The notes: generated by a model from the sequence alone, not told the origin. Shown: positions 25,950-35,157, numbered from the stretch's first letter. The stretch: 64,000 bases of DNA from an uncultured Rhodopila sp. (GCF_903915725.1 NZ_CAIWTY010000105.1:1-64000), one strand, 5' to 3'. A program made the numbers and translations.

Positions 25950-26891
25950 ATGAAGCCCGAAATCCTGCTGCTGGAAGCGATGATGCCGGAACTCGAGGCG
26001 AAGTTGGATGCGGCGTACATCGTGCACCGCCCGGACTCCGCGCCGGACAAAGCCGCTTTCATCGCCGCCCTCGGCCCCGCCGTCAGGGGCATCGTTACCG
26101 GCGGCGGCATCGGCGTCAGCAATGCCATCGCCGATGCGCTGCCGAAGCTGGAGATCATCGCCATCAACGGCGTCGGCACCGATGCCGTCGATCTGTCGCG
26201 CGCCAAGGCGCACGGCGTCCGGGTCACCAACACACCGGATGTGCTGACCGACGATGTGGCCGATCTCGGCATGGCGCTGATGCTGGCGGCATCGCGCCAA
26301 ATCCCGGCGGGCGACCGTTTCGTCAGGGACGGACGATGGGCGGCGCGCGAAAGCCTGCCTTTGGCGCACAAGGTAACGGGCAAGAAGCTGGGCATCCTCG
26401 GCATGGGCCGTATCGGCCGCGCCATCGGCAAGCGCGCCGAGGGATTCGGCATGCAGATCGCGTATACCGACATCCGCGCCTTCGATGATCTGCCCTACCG
26501 CCATGTCGCCAACCTGCCGGACCTTGCACGGGACTCGGACATCCTGATCGTCGCGGCCTCCGGCGGGGCGCAATCGCGCGGCATCGTCAATCGCGAGGTC
26601 ATGGACGCGCTCGGCACGCATGGCATCCTGGTGAACGTCGCCCGCGGCAGCGTGGTGGACGAGCCGGCGCTGGTGGCGGCGCTGCAGGCCGGCACGCTGG
26701 GTGGCGCCGGGCTGGATGTCTTCGCCGACGAGCCGAACGTGCCACGCGAGCTGCTGGCCATGGGGCACGTCGTGCTTCAGCCGCACCGCGCCAGCGCCAC
26801 CGTCGAGACCCGCCTCGCCATGGGCGAACTTGTGCTGGCCAACCTCGCGGCCCATTTCGCGGGCGAGTCGCTGGCGACGCCGGTCGTATAG
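25950..26891 (+). CDS. D-2-hydroxyacid dehydrogenase (glyoxylate/hydroxypyruvate reductase type)
   Basis: The 313-residue NAD(P)-dependent enzyme interconverts 2-hydroxy and 2-keto acids. The dinucleotide motif GMGRIGRAIG is at 151-160. The catalytic set is Arg232 (NVARGSVVDE), Glu261 (DVFADEP) and His279 (LQPHRASAT), all intact. The length matches the GhrB/hydroxypyruvate reductase group. The start ATG 25950 has an AGGAGG site at about 25939; an upstream in-frame start lacks one. It is divergent from the ACS-type carrier, which may import its substrate. Confidence 0.9.
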   Translation: MKPEILLLEAMMPELEAKLDAAYIVHRPDSAPDKAAFIAALGPAVRGIVTGGGIGVSNAIADALPKLEIIAINGVGTDAVDLSRAKAHGVRVTNTPDVLTDDVADLGMALMLAASRQIPAGDRFVRDGRWAARESLPLAHKVTGKKLGILGMGRIGRAIGKRAEGFGMQIAYTDIRAFDDLPYRHVANLPDLARDSDILIVAASGGAQSRGIVNREVMDALGTHGILVNVARGSVVDEPALVAALQAGTLGGAGLDVFADEPNVPRELLAMGHVVLQPHRASATVETRLAMGELVLANLAAHFAGESLATPVV

Positions 26892-26929
26892 GCCACGTAC
26901 CGCAAAGCAGCCCCGCGCATTACACCGCG

Positions 26930-26958
26930 TTGACCCTTTCACCGTGCCGGTCTAATCA
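26930..26958 (+). promoter_or_regulatory. Candidate sigma-70 promoter of sdhCDAB
   Basis: TTGACC (26930-26935) and TAATCA (26953-26958) are separated by 17 bases and lie about 60 bases before the sdhC start. The -35 matches consensus at 5 of 6 positions; the -10 is weaker. This is the only reasonable housekeeping promoter in the 127-base gap after the dehydrogenase gene. No experimental support is available. Confidence 0.4.
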
Positions 26959-27018
26959 GCCGCGACCATTCGACGGCGCCGTCGGACTGAACGGCGGCAG
27001 GCAGAACTGGAGCGGCTT

Positions 27019-27450
27019 GTGAAAGACGTACGCGATGCGCTGATGGTGGCGCGCAACACGGACGGCAAGCTCGTGCGCCGTCCACTCTCCCCCCACGTTC
27101 AGGTCTATCGCTGGCCGCTTTCCATGGCGCTGTCGATCCTGCACCGGATCACCGGCGTGGCTTTGGGCGTCGGCACCCTGCTGATGACATGGTGGCTGGT
27201 CGCGGCGGCGTCCTCGGACGCGGCTTTCGCCACCGCCGAGGGATTCATCGGCTCGCCCTTCGGCCTGCTGCTGCTGTTCGGCTGGTCGCTGGCGCTGTTT
27301 TTCCATCTGTTCAGCGGCATCCGTCATCTGGTCTGGGATGCCGGCTTCGGCTTTGAGGAGCCGGCCTACAACACCTCCGGCTGGGCCGTGGTGATTGCCA
27401 CTGGCGTCTGCACGGTGCTCGCCTGGGTCATCGGGCTGGCGGTCTGGTAA
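27019..27450 (+). CDS. sdhC: Succinate dehydrogenase cytochrome b556 subunit
   Basis: The 143-residue inner-membrane subunit of complex II starts at GTG 27019. RPLSPHVQVYRW near residues 20-31 and SILHRITGVALG (haem-ligand region) are the SdhC signatures. Three membrane helices follow, with FHLFSGIRHLVWD in the second. It anchors the SdhAB catalytic part and forms the ubiquinone site with SdhD. It is the first gene of an sdhC-D-A-B operon in the standard order, with sdhD starting 9 bases after its stop. Confidence 0.96.
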   Translation: MKDVRDALMVARNTDGKLVRRPLSPHVQVYRWPLSMALSILHRITGVALGVGTLLMTWWLVAAASSDAAFATAEGFIGSPFGLLLLFGWSLALFFHLFSGIRHLVWDAGFGFEEPAYNTSGWAVVIATGVCTVLAWVIGLAVW

Positions 27451-27458
27451 GGGATATC

Positions 27459-27854
27459 ATGTCAGAAACACCCAACCTCGACATCCTCCGCTCGCCGCTC
27501 GGCCGGGTGCGAGGCCTTGGTTCGGCGCATGCCGGATCTGCGCATTGGTGGGCGCAACGGCTGACCGCAACGGCCCTGGTGCCGCTGACGCTGTGGTTCA
27601 TCTACTCGGTCATGCGGTTCTCCACCGCATCGCATCAGGCCGTGCACGACTGGCTGTCGTCGCCGATACCGCTGGTCCTGATGCTGGCGCTGGTCGCCAT
27701 CACATTTCACCATCTGCAACTGGGTTTGCAGGTCGTGATCGAGGACTATGTTCATGAGGAACCGGCAAAGACCGCCAGCCTGGTGCTGTCGAAGACGCTG
27801 TGCTGGCTGCTGGCCCTGGTCTGCGTCGTCTCGGTGCTGAAAATCGGCTTCTGA
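27459..27854 (+). CDS. sdhD: Succinate dehydrogenase membrane anchor subunit
   Basis: The 131-residue protein has three membrane helices and the alphaproteobacterial SdhD start [20 protein letters not shown] followed by [31 protein letters not shown] in the second-to-third helix region carries the conserved haem/quinone-site residues, and the helix ending in SVLKIGF closes the protein. It pairs with SdhC to hold haem b and the quinone site. It lies between sdhC and sdhA. Confidence 0.95.
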   Translation: MSETPNLDILRSPLGRVRGLGSAHAGSAHWWAQRLTATALVPLTLWFIYSVMRFSTASHQAVHDWLSSPIPLVLMLALVAITFHHLQLGLQVVIEDYVHEEPAKTASLVLSKTLCWLLALVCVVSVLKIGF

Positions 27855-27873
27855 GCCCAACAGGAATAACTTG

Positions 27874-29685
27874 ATGAACGCGATTACGAAGCCCTCGTCG
27901 CGCGCCTATAATGTGATCGATCACACCTATGACGTCGTGGTGGTTGGCGCTGGCGGCTCCGGCCTGCGGGCCACCTTCGGCATGGGCGCGGCCGGCCTGA
28001 AAACCGCTTGCATCACCAAGGTCTTCCCGACCCGCAGCCACACCGTGGCGGCGCAGGGCGGCATCGGCGCGGCGCTTGGCAACATGGGCGAGGACGATTG
28101 GCGCTGGCATATGTACGACACCGTCAAGGGGTCGGACTGGCTGGGCGACCAGGACGCCATCGAATACATGTGCCGCGAGGCGATCCCCGCGGTGTATGAA
28201 CTCGAACATTACGGCGTGCCGTTCAGCCGGACCGAGGATGGCCGCATCTACCAGCGCCCGTTCGGCGGCCACATGAAGGAATACGGCAAGGAACCGGCGA
28301 TGCGCGCCTGCGCGGCGGCGGACCGCACCGGCCACGCCATCCTGCACACGCTGTATCAGCAAAGCCTGAAGCACGACGCCGAATTCTTCATCGAGTATTT
28401 CGCGCTGGACCTGATCCTCGACGATGAGGGTGCCTGCCGCGGCGTCATGGCCTGGAACCTGGAGGACGGCTCGATCCACCGCTTCCGTGCCCAGACGGTT
28501 GTATTGGCAACCGGTGGCTACGGCCGTGCATACCTGTCATGCACGTCGGCGCACACCTGCACCGGCGACGGCACCGGCATGGTGCTGCGGGCCGGCCTGC
28601 CGACACAGGACATGGAATTCGTCCAGTTCCACCCGACCGGCATTTTCCCGGCCGGCTGCCTGATCACCGAGGGCGCGCGCGGCGAGGGCGGCTACCTGAC
28701 CAACTCCGAGGGCGAGCGGTTCATGGAACGCTACGCCCCGACCGCCAAGGACCTGGCGAGCCGTGACGTGGTGTCCCGCTCCATGACCATGGAGATCAAC
28801 GACGGCCGCGGCTGCGGTCCTGCCAAGGACCACATCATGCTGCATCTGGAGCACCTGGGCGCCGAATTGCTGAATGAGCGGCTGCCGGGGATTTCCGAGA
28901 CTGCGAAGGTGTTCGCCGGGGTGGATGTGACCAAGGGCCCGATCCCGGTGCTGCCGACGGTGCACTACAACATGGGTGGCATCCCGACCAATCTGCGCAC
29001 CGAAGTGCTGCGCCCGACCAAGGCGGATCCGGATGCGGTGGTGCCGGGGCTGATGGCGGTGGGTGAAGCAGCCTGCGTGTCGGTGCATGGCGCCAACCGG
29101 CTGGGGACAAACTCGTTGCTCGATCTGGTGGTGTTCGGACGCGCCGCGGCGCTGCGGGCTGCCGAAACGCTGAAACCGGGCGCCAGCCAGGCGTCGCTGC
29201 CGCCGAATGCCGGCGATGCCTCGCTGGAACGGTTTGACCGTACGCGTCATGCCAAGGGCGGCACCAAGGTTGCTGAACTGCGGCTGCAGTTGCAGCGTTC
29301 GATGCAGGGTCATGCGGCAGTGTTCCGCACCTCCAAGAGCCTGACCGAGGGCGTGGAGAAGATAAAGAAGGTCTGGAGCGGGCTGACCGACATGTCGGTA
29401 TCGGATCGCAGCCTGATCTGGAACAGCGACCTTGTCGAAGCCCTCGAACTGCAAAATCTCATGGGCAGCGCAGCCACCACCATGGTCGGCGCCGAAGCCC
29501 GGCACGAGAGCCGCGGGGCGCATGCGCACGACGATTATCCGGATCGCGACGACGTTAACTGGATGAAGCACACGCTGTCCTGGTGCGACCCGAACGGCGA
29601 CGTCAAGCTGGATTACCGGCCGGTCAGGATGCAGACGATGACCAATGAGGTCTCGGTCTTTCCGCCGAAGAAGCGGGTTTACTAG
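27874..29685 (+). CDS. sdhA: Succinate dehydrogenase flavoprotein subunit
   Basis: The 603-residue catalytic subunit oxidises succinate to fumarate. The FAD-binding motif GAGGSG is at 25-30, and the covalent flavin His is in [10 protein letters not shown] (His56). [20 protein letters not shown] and MGGIPTN-type segments of the active site are present. The C-terminal Arg-rich domain ends PPKKRVY. I took ATG 27874 rather than the TTG directly before it. Length and all motifs are normal, so the enzyme should be functional. Confidence 0.98.
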   Translation: MNAITKPSSRAYNVIDHTYDVVVVGAGGSGLRATFGMGAAGLKTACITKVFPTRSHTVAAQGGIGAALGNMGEDDWRWHMYDTVKGSDWLGDQDAIEYMCREAIPAVYELEHYGVPFSRTEDGRIYQRPFGGHMKEYGKEPAMRACAAADRTGHAILHTLYQQSLKHDAEFFIEYFALDLILDDEGACRGVMAWNLEDGSIHRFRAQTVVLATGGYGRAYLSCTSAHTCTGDGTGMVLRAGLPTQDMEFVQFHPTGIFPAGCLITEGARGEGGYLTNSEGERFMERYAPTAKDLASRDVVSRSMTMEINDGRGCGPAKDHIMLHLEHLGAELLNERLPGISETAKVFAGVDVTKGPIPVLPTVHYNMGGIPTNLRTEVLRPTKADPDAVVPGLMAVGEAACVSVHGANRLGTNSLLDLVVFGRAAALRAAETLKPGASQASLPPNAGDASLERFDRTRHAKGGTKVAELRLQLQRSMQGHAAVFRTSKSLTEGVEKIKKVWSGLTDMSVSDRSLIWNSDLVEALELQNLMGSAATTMVGAEARHESRGAHAHDDYPDRDDVNWMKHTLSWCDPNGDVKLDYRPVRMQTMTNEVSVFPPKKRVY

Positions 29686-29724
29686 GTCCGCATCGAACGC
29701 CATTCCATAGGATCGGAAGAGACC

Positions 29725-30507
29725 ATGGTTGCTTTCAACCTTCCCCTGAACAGCCGCATCGGCCAGGGCAAGACCTTCAAGGCCCCCGCCGGAGCCAAGC
29801 GGGTGCGGGAATTCAAGATCTATCGCTGGAGCCCGGACGACGGGAAAAACCCGCGCACCGACACGTATGAGATCGATCTCGACGCTTGCGGCCCGATGGT
29901 CCTGGACGCGCTGATCAAGATCAAGAACGAGGTCGATCCGACGCTGACTTTCCGCAGATCATGCCGGGAGGGCATCTGCGGCTCCTGCGCGATGAATATC
30001 GACGGGCGGAACACGCTGGCCTGCCTCAAGCCGATCGAGGACGTGAACGGGGCGGTGAAGATCAGTCCGCTGCCGCATATGCCGGTGGTGAAGGACCTGG
30101 TGCCGGATCTGACGCAGATCTATACGCAATACCGCTCGGTGAAGCCCTGGATGCAGGCGGACACGCCCGCCCCGCCCGACGGGGAGCGGCTGCAAAGCAA
30201 GGAAGAGCGCGCCAAGCTGGACGGGATGTGGGAATGCATCCTGTGCTTCTGCTGCTCGACCGCCTGCCCGAGCTACTGGTGGAACGGTGATCGCTATCTG
30301 GGTCCGGCGGTGTTGTTGGCGGCTTATCGCTGGATTGCGGATTCCCGGGACGAGGCGACGGGGCAGCGGCTGGATGAGCTGGAAGACCCGTTCAAGCTGT
30401 ACCGCTGCCATACGATCATGAACTGCACGGATACGTGCCCGAAGGGGTTGAACCCGGCGAAGGCGATCGGGGCGATCAAGCAGTTGATCGTCGAGCGCCA
30501 GCGTTAG
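29725..30507 (+). CDS. sdhB: Succinate dehydrogenase iron-sulfur subunit
   Basis: The 260-residue electron-transfer subunit has three clusters. The [2Fe-2S] ligands are C80, C85, C88 and C100 ([13 protein letters not shown] and LAC). The [4Fe-4S]/[3Fe-4S] ligands are in [16 protein letters not shown] and [14 protein letters not shown] near the C-terminus. It passes electrons from SdhA to the quinone site in SdhCD. It is the last gene of the operon and converges on the COQ10-like gene 21 bases away. Confidence 0.98.
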   Translation: MVAFNLPLNSRIGQGKTFKAPAGAKRVREFKIYRWSPDDGKNPRTDTYEIDLDACGPMVLDALIKIKNEVDPTLTFRRSCREGICGSCAMNIDGRNTLACLKPIEDVNGAVKISPLPHMPVVKDLVPDLTQIYTQYRSVKPWMQADTPAPPDGERLQSKEERAKLDGMWECILCFCCSTACPSYWWNGDRYLGPAVLLAAYRWIADSRDEATGQRLDELEDPFKLYRCHTIMNCTDTCPKGLNPAKAIGAIKQLIVERQR

Positions 30508-30528
30508 AGCGTCAGCGGCGCTTCCGCT

Positions 30529-31029
30529 CTACGCCCGCCGCTGCGGTGCTGCCGCGACCGGGCCGCGTCGGTCTTGTAGCGCGCGCAAACGCAGATGAGC
30601 CCGCCGCTCGAACGCATCCACAATTTTGCTGAAGAGTGCCTCGAACGCCCCGCTGGCCAGGCGGGAGACAATCGGATTGCGGAACTCGAAATCGGCTTTG
30701 AAGCCGATCCGGGTCCGCCCGGGTCCGACCGGATCGAACTGCCATGTGACATGCAGCGTCCGCAGCGGGCCATCCATCGACTCGACGGTGATCCGCCGCG
30801 CGTCCCGGTCGCCCAGCGTCCGGTTGTTGTAGCCGAACTGCAGCGGCGGCACGCCCACCGTCATCCGCGACATGATCTCGGTGCAGCCGGGTCCGATCTC
30901 ACGGCGGGACTGAATCCGGTCGTTGGTGCAGCCCGGGACGAATTGGGGATAGCGTTCGAGATCCAGAACCAGGGCAAACATATCCGCCCAGGCATGGTCC
31001 ACAACTCTGTTGATGGAAATCGTCCGCAT
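30529..31029 (-). CDS. COQ10/RatA-type START-domain protein
   Basis: The 166-residue protein is of the polyketide cyclase/START superfamily that includes yeast Coq10 (ubiquinone chaperone) and E. coli RatA. The N-terminal VDHAWADMFALVLDLERYPQF followed by VPGC is the family hallmark, and WQFDPVGPGRTRIGFKADFEF plus SKIVDAFERRA forms the C-terminal strand and helix. Placement next to sdhCDAB fits a role in ubiquinone-dependent respiration. Annotation as a ribosome-association toxin (RatA) is often applied to this family but is less likely here. Confidence 0.88.
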   Translation of the reverse strand: MRTISINRVVDHAWADMFALVLDLERYPQFVPGCTNDRIQSRREIGPGCTEIMSRMTVGVPPLQFGYNNRTLGDRDARRITVESMDGPLRTLHVTWQFDPVGPGRTRIGFKADFEFRNPIVSRLASGAFEALFSKIVDAFERRAHLRLRALQDRRGPVAAAPQRRA

Positions 31030-31111
31030 GGTGCCCGTTCGCTCCTCCGCGCGAGCATGCGGTATGCGACGGGCAAAATGCGTTGACCTGCGTCAAGTGC
31101 CGGTTCTTGCG

Positions 31112-31858
31112 CTACCGCTCCGCGGTGGCCAGCGACCGCAGCCACGTCAGGTCCGCGACACCTCCTTGTAACCCCGGGCCGGACAGCACCTCCGCCGGCA
31201 GATCCGGGTCGCCCAGATGGCTCAGCACGGACACAGCGCCGGGAAACGGTCCGGGCCCGCCATAGGCGCTGACCGTGACGACGCAACGCAATCCGGCTCC
31301 GCTGGCGCTGACCAGCCCATTGGTCGTGTCCTCGAACGCCAGGCAGACGGCGGCGGGCAGGCCGAGACGCTGCAAGGCCAGCACATAAATGTCCTCGGCC
31401 GGCTTCTTGGCCGGAACGTCGTCGCCGGCCGCGATCACATCGAATGCCGGCAGCGGGGCCGCCGCTGCCAGCAGAGCCTGGACGTTCGGGTGGCTCGTGG
31501 TGGTGGCGATCGCCAGCCGCAGCCCTGCCTCCCTGGCCTCGGCCAAAATGCGCCGAATGCCGGGCCGCATCGGCAGCGCACCGGAGCGGATGCGCGCCGT
31601 ATAGCGCGCTGTCTTGTCCGCATGCAGCGCCGCCACCTGTGCCGGGTCCAGCGGACACGCAATCCCGGCACTGCGCTGGTAATGCGCGATCCGCTCCTTC
31701 CCGCCGCTCACCGCCAGCAGGTCGCCGTACAGCGCCTGGTCCCAATGCCAATCCAGCGAGGCCGCCGCGAAGGCTTCGTTGAAAGCCTCGCGGTGGAGTT
31801 CTTCCGTCTCGGCCAGCGTGCCATCGACGTCGAAGATCAGGGCGGACAGCGCAGGCAT
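31112..31858 (-). CDS. HAD-superfamily phosphatase, CbbY-like
   Basis: The 248-residue hydrolase has motif I FDVDGTLAETEELHREAFN (nucleophile Asp and acid Asp), motif II ATTTSHPN, Lys in AKKPAEDIY and motif IV FEDTTNG. A helical cap follows motif I. The CbbY/phosphoglycolate group dephosphorylates small phosphosugars, for example xylulose-1,5-bisphosphate in Calvin-cycle organisms; no cbb genes are seen here, so the substrate is open. ATG 31858 overlaps the stop of the small gene upstream by one base, so they are likely co-translated. Confidence 0.9.
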   Translation of the reverse strand: MPALSALIFDVDGTLAETEELHREAFNEAFAAASLDWHWDQALYGDLLAVSGGKERIAHYQRSAGIACPLDPAQVAALHADKTARYTARIRSGALPMRPGIRRILAEAREAGLRLAIATTTSHPNVQALLAAAAPLPAFDVIAAGDDVPAKKPAEDIYVLALQRLGLPAAVCLAFEDTTNGLVSASGAGLRCVVTVSAYGGPGPFPGAVSVLSHLGDPDLPAEVLSGPGLQGGVADLTWLRSLATAER

Positions 31859-32097
31859 TAAACCAACTCGGGCTCCCGCGCCGGAGCCGGCTTCGGAATC
31901 AGGCAGTCGGGCAGGGGCTTTTGCGCGTGCGGCACGACGCCCGGATCAGGCAGCGGCGCGGGGTCGGGGGGATTATCCTCTCCCGGCGGCTGGCGCGGCC
32001 TGGTCGGCCCCAGATGCCACAACTCCCATCCGGCATACGCGATCGGCACACCGAAAGTCAGCGCGAAACTGCACAGAATCTGCGTGTTGGCGTCCAT
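31858..32097 (-). CDS. Small membrane-anchored Pro-rich protein
   Basis: The 79-residue protein has one N-terminal hydrophobic segment (ILCSFALTFGVPIAYAGWEL), then a Pro-rich tail with no fold (PPDPAPLPDPG, PAPARE). Its stop shares one base with the start of the HAD phosphatase gene, so coupling is likely. No family is recognised. It may be a tail-anchored or periplasm-facing accessory protein; the frame is supported mainly by the overlap and the credible membrane segment. Confidence 0.6.
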   Translation of the reverse strand: MDANTQILCSFALTFGVPIAYAGWELWHLGPTRPRQPPGEDNPPDPAPLPDPGVVPHAQKPLPDCLIPKPAPAREPELV

Positions 32098-32287
32098 GGG
32101 TTGTTGGTCCCGGGTTGAGGATCAAAGCGAATGCGGAGCGCAGCGCCGGTATTCTCGCGGCAAGCCGGCACCATTGGCAAGGTTTGCATAGCGCCGCTTC
32201 CGCCCCGGGGAACCCGCGAGAAATTGCGGTGTGCACCCCGGTGACCCTGCTCTACCGTCGCGCCTCTTCTGGAGGAGACACAAGACC

Positions 32288-33451
32288 ATGAATGCAGCCA
32301 TCGACCGCGTGCTGGCCAAACCGATCGAGAGCGGCGCGCTGCCGGGGGTGGTGGCGATGGTCGCGAATGAGTCCGGCATCATCTACCAGGGCGCTTTCGG
32401 CCGCCGTGCCGTCGATCGCCCGGATGCGATGACGCTCGACACCGTGTTCCGCATCGCGTCGATGACCAAGGCCATTACCGCCACGGCGGGGATGCAGCTT
32501 ATCGAGGCTGGCCGCATCGGCCTCGACCAGCCCATCGGCGAGCTGTTGCCGTTCACCCGGGATGTCCAGGTGCTGCAAGGCTTCGACGCTGCCGGCAAAC
32601 CCCGCTTGCGGGCGCCAGCCGGGCCGGTAACGGTCCATCATCTGCTGACCCACACCTCCGGCTATGGCTACGATATTTTCAACGCCGATCTGGGCCGTTA
32701 CGTGGAGACGATGGGGCTGCCGAGCATTGTGACCAGCCGGCATGATTCGCTGAAGGTGCCGCTGACGTTCGATCCGGGCACGCAGTGGGAATACGGCATC
32801 GGCATCGACCTGATTGGCCGGATCGTCGAGACCGTCAGCGGCCTGGATCTCGAAGCCTATTGCCAGGAGCACATCTTCGGCCCGCTCGGCATGACTTCCA
32901 CCAGCTTCCGCCCGACCGAAGCGATGCGCGCGCGCATGGTCGGGACGCATGCCCGCGGCGCCGATGGCGAGCCCGTGCCAATCCCGTTCGAGTTCCCGCA
33001 GGATGCGGAGTTCCTGATGGGCGGCGGCGGGCTGTATTCGACCGCGGCCGATTACCTGGCGTTCTGCCGCATGCTGCTGGGCGGCGGCACGCTCGACGGG
33101 CGGCAGGTGTTGAAGCCGGAGACGGTGAAGCTGATGTCGCAGAACCACATCGGTGCGCTGGAAGTCCCGAAGGTGCGCAGCGACAATCCGCAGTTGGTGC
33201 TGGAGACCGAAATGTTCCCCGGCATCGTCAAGAAATGGGGCCTGAGTTTTCTGATCAACATGGATCCCTGGCCGGGCGGCCGCGCCGCCGGCAGCCTGTG
33301 CTGGGCGGGCATACACAACACGTTCTTCTGGATCGATCCCGCCTCGCGGCTCACCGCCGTGCTGATGATGCAGCTTCTGCCGGCCAACGACCCGTTTGTT
33401 ATCGAAACGCTGGTCGGCTTTGAGGCAGCGGTCTACGGCATTTCCGTGTAG
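32288..33451 (+). CDS. Beta-lactamase-fold serine hydrolase (class C/EstB type)
   Basis: The 387-residue enzyme has the S-x-x-K nucleophile motif SMTK (Ser58, Lys61) and the expected Tyr at about 169 in QWEYGIG. HLLTHTSGYGYD and GGGGLYSTAADYLAFCRMLL are typical of the family. There is no signal peptide, so it is probably cytoplasmic and more likely an esterase or peptidase than a true beta-lactamase. ATG 32288 is preceded by GGAGG at 32271-32275. It is monocistronic; REP-like repeats follow. Confidence 0.9.
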   Translation: MNAAIDRVLAKPIESGALPGVVAMVANESGIIYQGAFGRRAVDRPDAMTLDTVFRIASMTKAITATAGMQLIEAGRIGLDQPIGELLPFTRDVQVLQGFDAAGKPRLRAPAGPVTVHHLLTHTSGYGYDIFNADLGRYVETMGLPSIVTSRHDSLKVPLTFDPGTQWEYGIGIDLIGRIVETVSGLDLEAYCQEHIFGPLGMTSTSFRPTEAMRARMVGTHARGADGEPVPIPFEFPQDAEFLMGGGGLYSTAADYLAFCRMLLGGGTLDGRQVLKPETVKLMSQNHIGALEVPKVRSDNPQLVLETEMFPGIVKKWGLSFLINMDPWPGGRAAGSLCWAGIHNTFFWIDPASRLTAVLMMQLLPANDPFVIETLVGFEAAVYGISV

Positions 33452-33480
33452 CCGCCACCACCGTCATGGCGGGCGCAGGC

Positions 33481-33650
33481 CTAAATTAGCTGGCCAGCGG
33501 CGAGCGTTCCCCTTGTGTCATGGCCGGGCTTGGCCCGGCCATCCACGACTTTGCCACCACAAGCCACCGCAAGTCGTGGGTGGCCGGACTAAATCCGGCC
33601 ATGACACGTGGGCGGAACCGCCTGTTGCCACCACTAATTTAGCGCCTATG
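33481..33650. mobile_element. MITE-like element, copy 1, inserted in a REP palindrome
   Basis: The element is flanked by the 10-bp direct repeat GGGCGCAGGC (33471-33480 and 33651-33660). The right terminal repeat is CTAATTTAGCGCCTATG (33634-33650); the left end begins CTAAATTAG, having apparently lost about 10 bases (the CATAGGCG part). Both termini match copy 2 at 56029-56197 in form CATAGGCG-Y-TAAAWTAG. Removing it plus one direct repeat restores a continuous REP palindrome. It has no coding capacity, so it would need a transposase supplied elsewhere. Confidence 0.65.
33514..33607. repeat. REP-like inverted pair inside MITE copy 1
   Basis: GTGTCATGGCCGGGCTTGGC opens the element and its complement (CCGGCCATGACAC) closes it, with an inner pair ACGACTT/AAGTCGT. 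The arms are imperfect. The same sequence type, GTCATGGCC-CGGCTTG, forms the large hairpin at 63207-63303. Confidence 0.7.
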
Positions 33651-33763
33651 GGGCGCAGGCCCGCCATCCACGCCCTGTCTTACACAGGAAAATGGCCTGG
33701 ATGCCGGTCTGCGTCAGCATGACGAGGCGGCGCGGTGGAAGACGCTGTCACGACGGACTCGTA

Positions 33764-35026
33764 TTACCCAAGCACCGGATGCTTATACTGCGGCAGCCGA
33801 TCGGCGGTGTTTTCGCCGGAGAGGATGCGGAAGGCATCGTGGAACGGACTGGTGGCGGCGGAGGCGCCGTATATCTTCGCCGTCGTAAATCCATAGCGGC
33901 GGTAGATCGTCGCCACCTTCAGCGTCAGGTCGTAGTGCCAGGACGGCTCCGGCGTGCGGTGGCTTTCCAGCGCCGAACCGGGATTGGGGCACCAGGCGTT
34001 GGCGAGGCAGATCACGCCCTTGGAGGCCAAATGTTCCACGCCTTCAAGGATCGACTCTTTCGGTTCGATACCGGCGACGATGTTGGACCGCACGTTGCCG
34101 TGCCCGAAGATTTCGCCGCATGTTTCCAGCGCCTTAACCCAATGCTCCCAGCCGCCGCAGCGCGCCTGCTTGCCGGGGCAGATCGCCTTGTAGATGTCCT
34201 TGTCCCAGATTTCCAGATTCATCGCGATCGTTTCGTAGCCGGCTTCCTTGTAGTGCTCGATCACCTTGAGGTCGAGCGGTGCGCCGATGACCGCGGTGCC
34301 GTGGATAGTGTCGACCCCGGCGCGGTTCTTGATTTCATCGGCAACGTCCAGGTAGTAATCGACTTCCCGGCGCTCCGAAATGAATCCGCCGGTCAGGTTG
34401 ATGTGGTTGCCGAGTTTTTCCTTGTACGCGGCGGCGTAAACCTCACCCACCTGGCGGGCGCTCTTGATGAAGATGTTGTCCTGGCGGTAGGCGTCGGCGG
34501 TAGAGTTGATGTTGCAGAACTTGCAGTCCTCGCCGGTGTTCTTCAGGTCGCATTCATTGCTGAAGCAGACGTTTATGCCGCCTTCCGGGGTGAACACGGC
34601 GATGTGGGAGAAGCTTTCGCCGTCGCTGGTGACCCGGTCGAGCAAATACGGCCGCTTGTAGAATTCGATCTCGCCGATGCGGTTCTTGCCGCGATACAGC
34701 ACCGGTTTGCCGTCTTCCGCGGCCAGCCGGAAGCGCGACTGCGGGTCCCAGCGGAACGCCACGAACAGGCCGTGCGGCAGGTAGTAGCCGAACGGCAGAT
34801 CGACACCGGCGTGGTGCTGCTTGTTCATGTCGAACAGCAGGTGGATCTGCTTGGCGTTTTCAACGCCGATGGAGAAGTGCTTCAGGTCGTCCGGATCGAA
34901 GCTGATGCCATCCACCAGCAGCTCGATCTTCAGCCGCAGTTCCCGCAGCAGCGTGTCGCGATCGGCGTCAAGCGGGGTTTGGCGGGAAAAGTCCTGTTCC
35001 GGTGTGGTATTGAGGGCGACGTTCAT
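33764..35026 (-). CDS. Radical SAM protein with non-canonical cysteine motif
   Basis: The 420-residue protein has a TIM-barrel radical SAM region at 145-390: INLTGGFISERRE (GGE-like), AMNLEIWDKDIYKAICPGK as in BioB/ThiH-type enzymes, a later NIVAGIEP, and CPNPGSALESH. The cluster cysteines are C154, C159, C168 and C171, so the usual CX3CX2C is replaced by CX8CX2C (C159-C168-C171). The N-terminal 140 residues form an unfamiliar domain. No partner maturase or precursor peptide is seen. It lies near metY and amino-acid transport genes, so a sulfur-related reaction is possible, but I do not know its function. Confidence 0.8.
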   Translation of the reverse strand: MNVALNTTPEQDFSRQTPLDADRDTLLRELRLKIELLVDGISFDPDDLKHFSIGVENAKQIHLLFDMNKQHHAGVDLPFGYYLPHGLFVAFRWDPQSRFRLAAEDGKPVLYRGKNRIGEIEFYKRPYLLDRVTSDGESFSHIAVFTPEGGINVCFSNECDLKNTGEDCKFCNINSTADAYRQDNIFIKSARQVGEVYAAAYKEKLGNHINLTGGFISERREVDYYLDVADEIKNRAGVDTIHGTAVIGAPLDLKVIEHYKEAGYETIAMNLEIWDKDIYKAICPGKQARCGGWEHWVKALETCGEIFGHGNVRSNIVAGIEPKESILEGVEHLASKGVICLANAWCPNPGSALESHRTPEPSWHYDLTLKVATIYRRYGFTTAKIYGASAATSPFHDAFRILSGENTADRLPQYKHPVLG

Positions 35027-35059
35027 GGTGACAGTCTCCGGGTATTGTTTGCCGTGATG

Positions 35060-35142
35060 CCGTCATGGCGGGCGTAGGCCCGCCATCCACGCCTTTTCTA
35101 TGCAACAAAGAGGCGTGGAAGCCGAGCTTCGTCGGCATGAAG
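35060..35142. repeat. REP/BIME-like intergenic repeat
   Basis: GTCATGGCGGGCGTAGGCCC with its complementary half (CGCCAT), then CCACGCC and a loop, then GGCGTGGAAGCCGAGCTTCG to TCGGCATGA. This is the two-headed form: one palindrome based on GGCGGGC-GYAGGCCCGCC, one on GCCGA-CTTCG-TCGGC, joined by the complementary CCACGCC/GGCGTGG stem. Confidence 0.75.
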
Positions 35143-35157
35143 GTTGGAGCGGCCGCT

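Larger units (their letters stand above)
33452..33763. other. Intergenic repeat nest
   Basis: This gap holds an outer REP-like palindrome (33461-33480 joined to 33661-33730) split by a MITE-like element at 33481-33650, which itself carries a different REP pair (33514-33607). No coding frame is supported. Confidence 0.7.

Noticed and set aside
30529-31029. RatA toxin of a toxin-antitoxin pair
   Set aside because: No RatB-like partner is adjacent; the COQ10/START reading fits the sdh neighbourhood better.
33452-33763. CRISPR array
   Set aside because: The repeats are palindromic, nested and unevenly spaced with no unique spacers, so they are REP/MITE elements.
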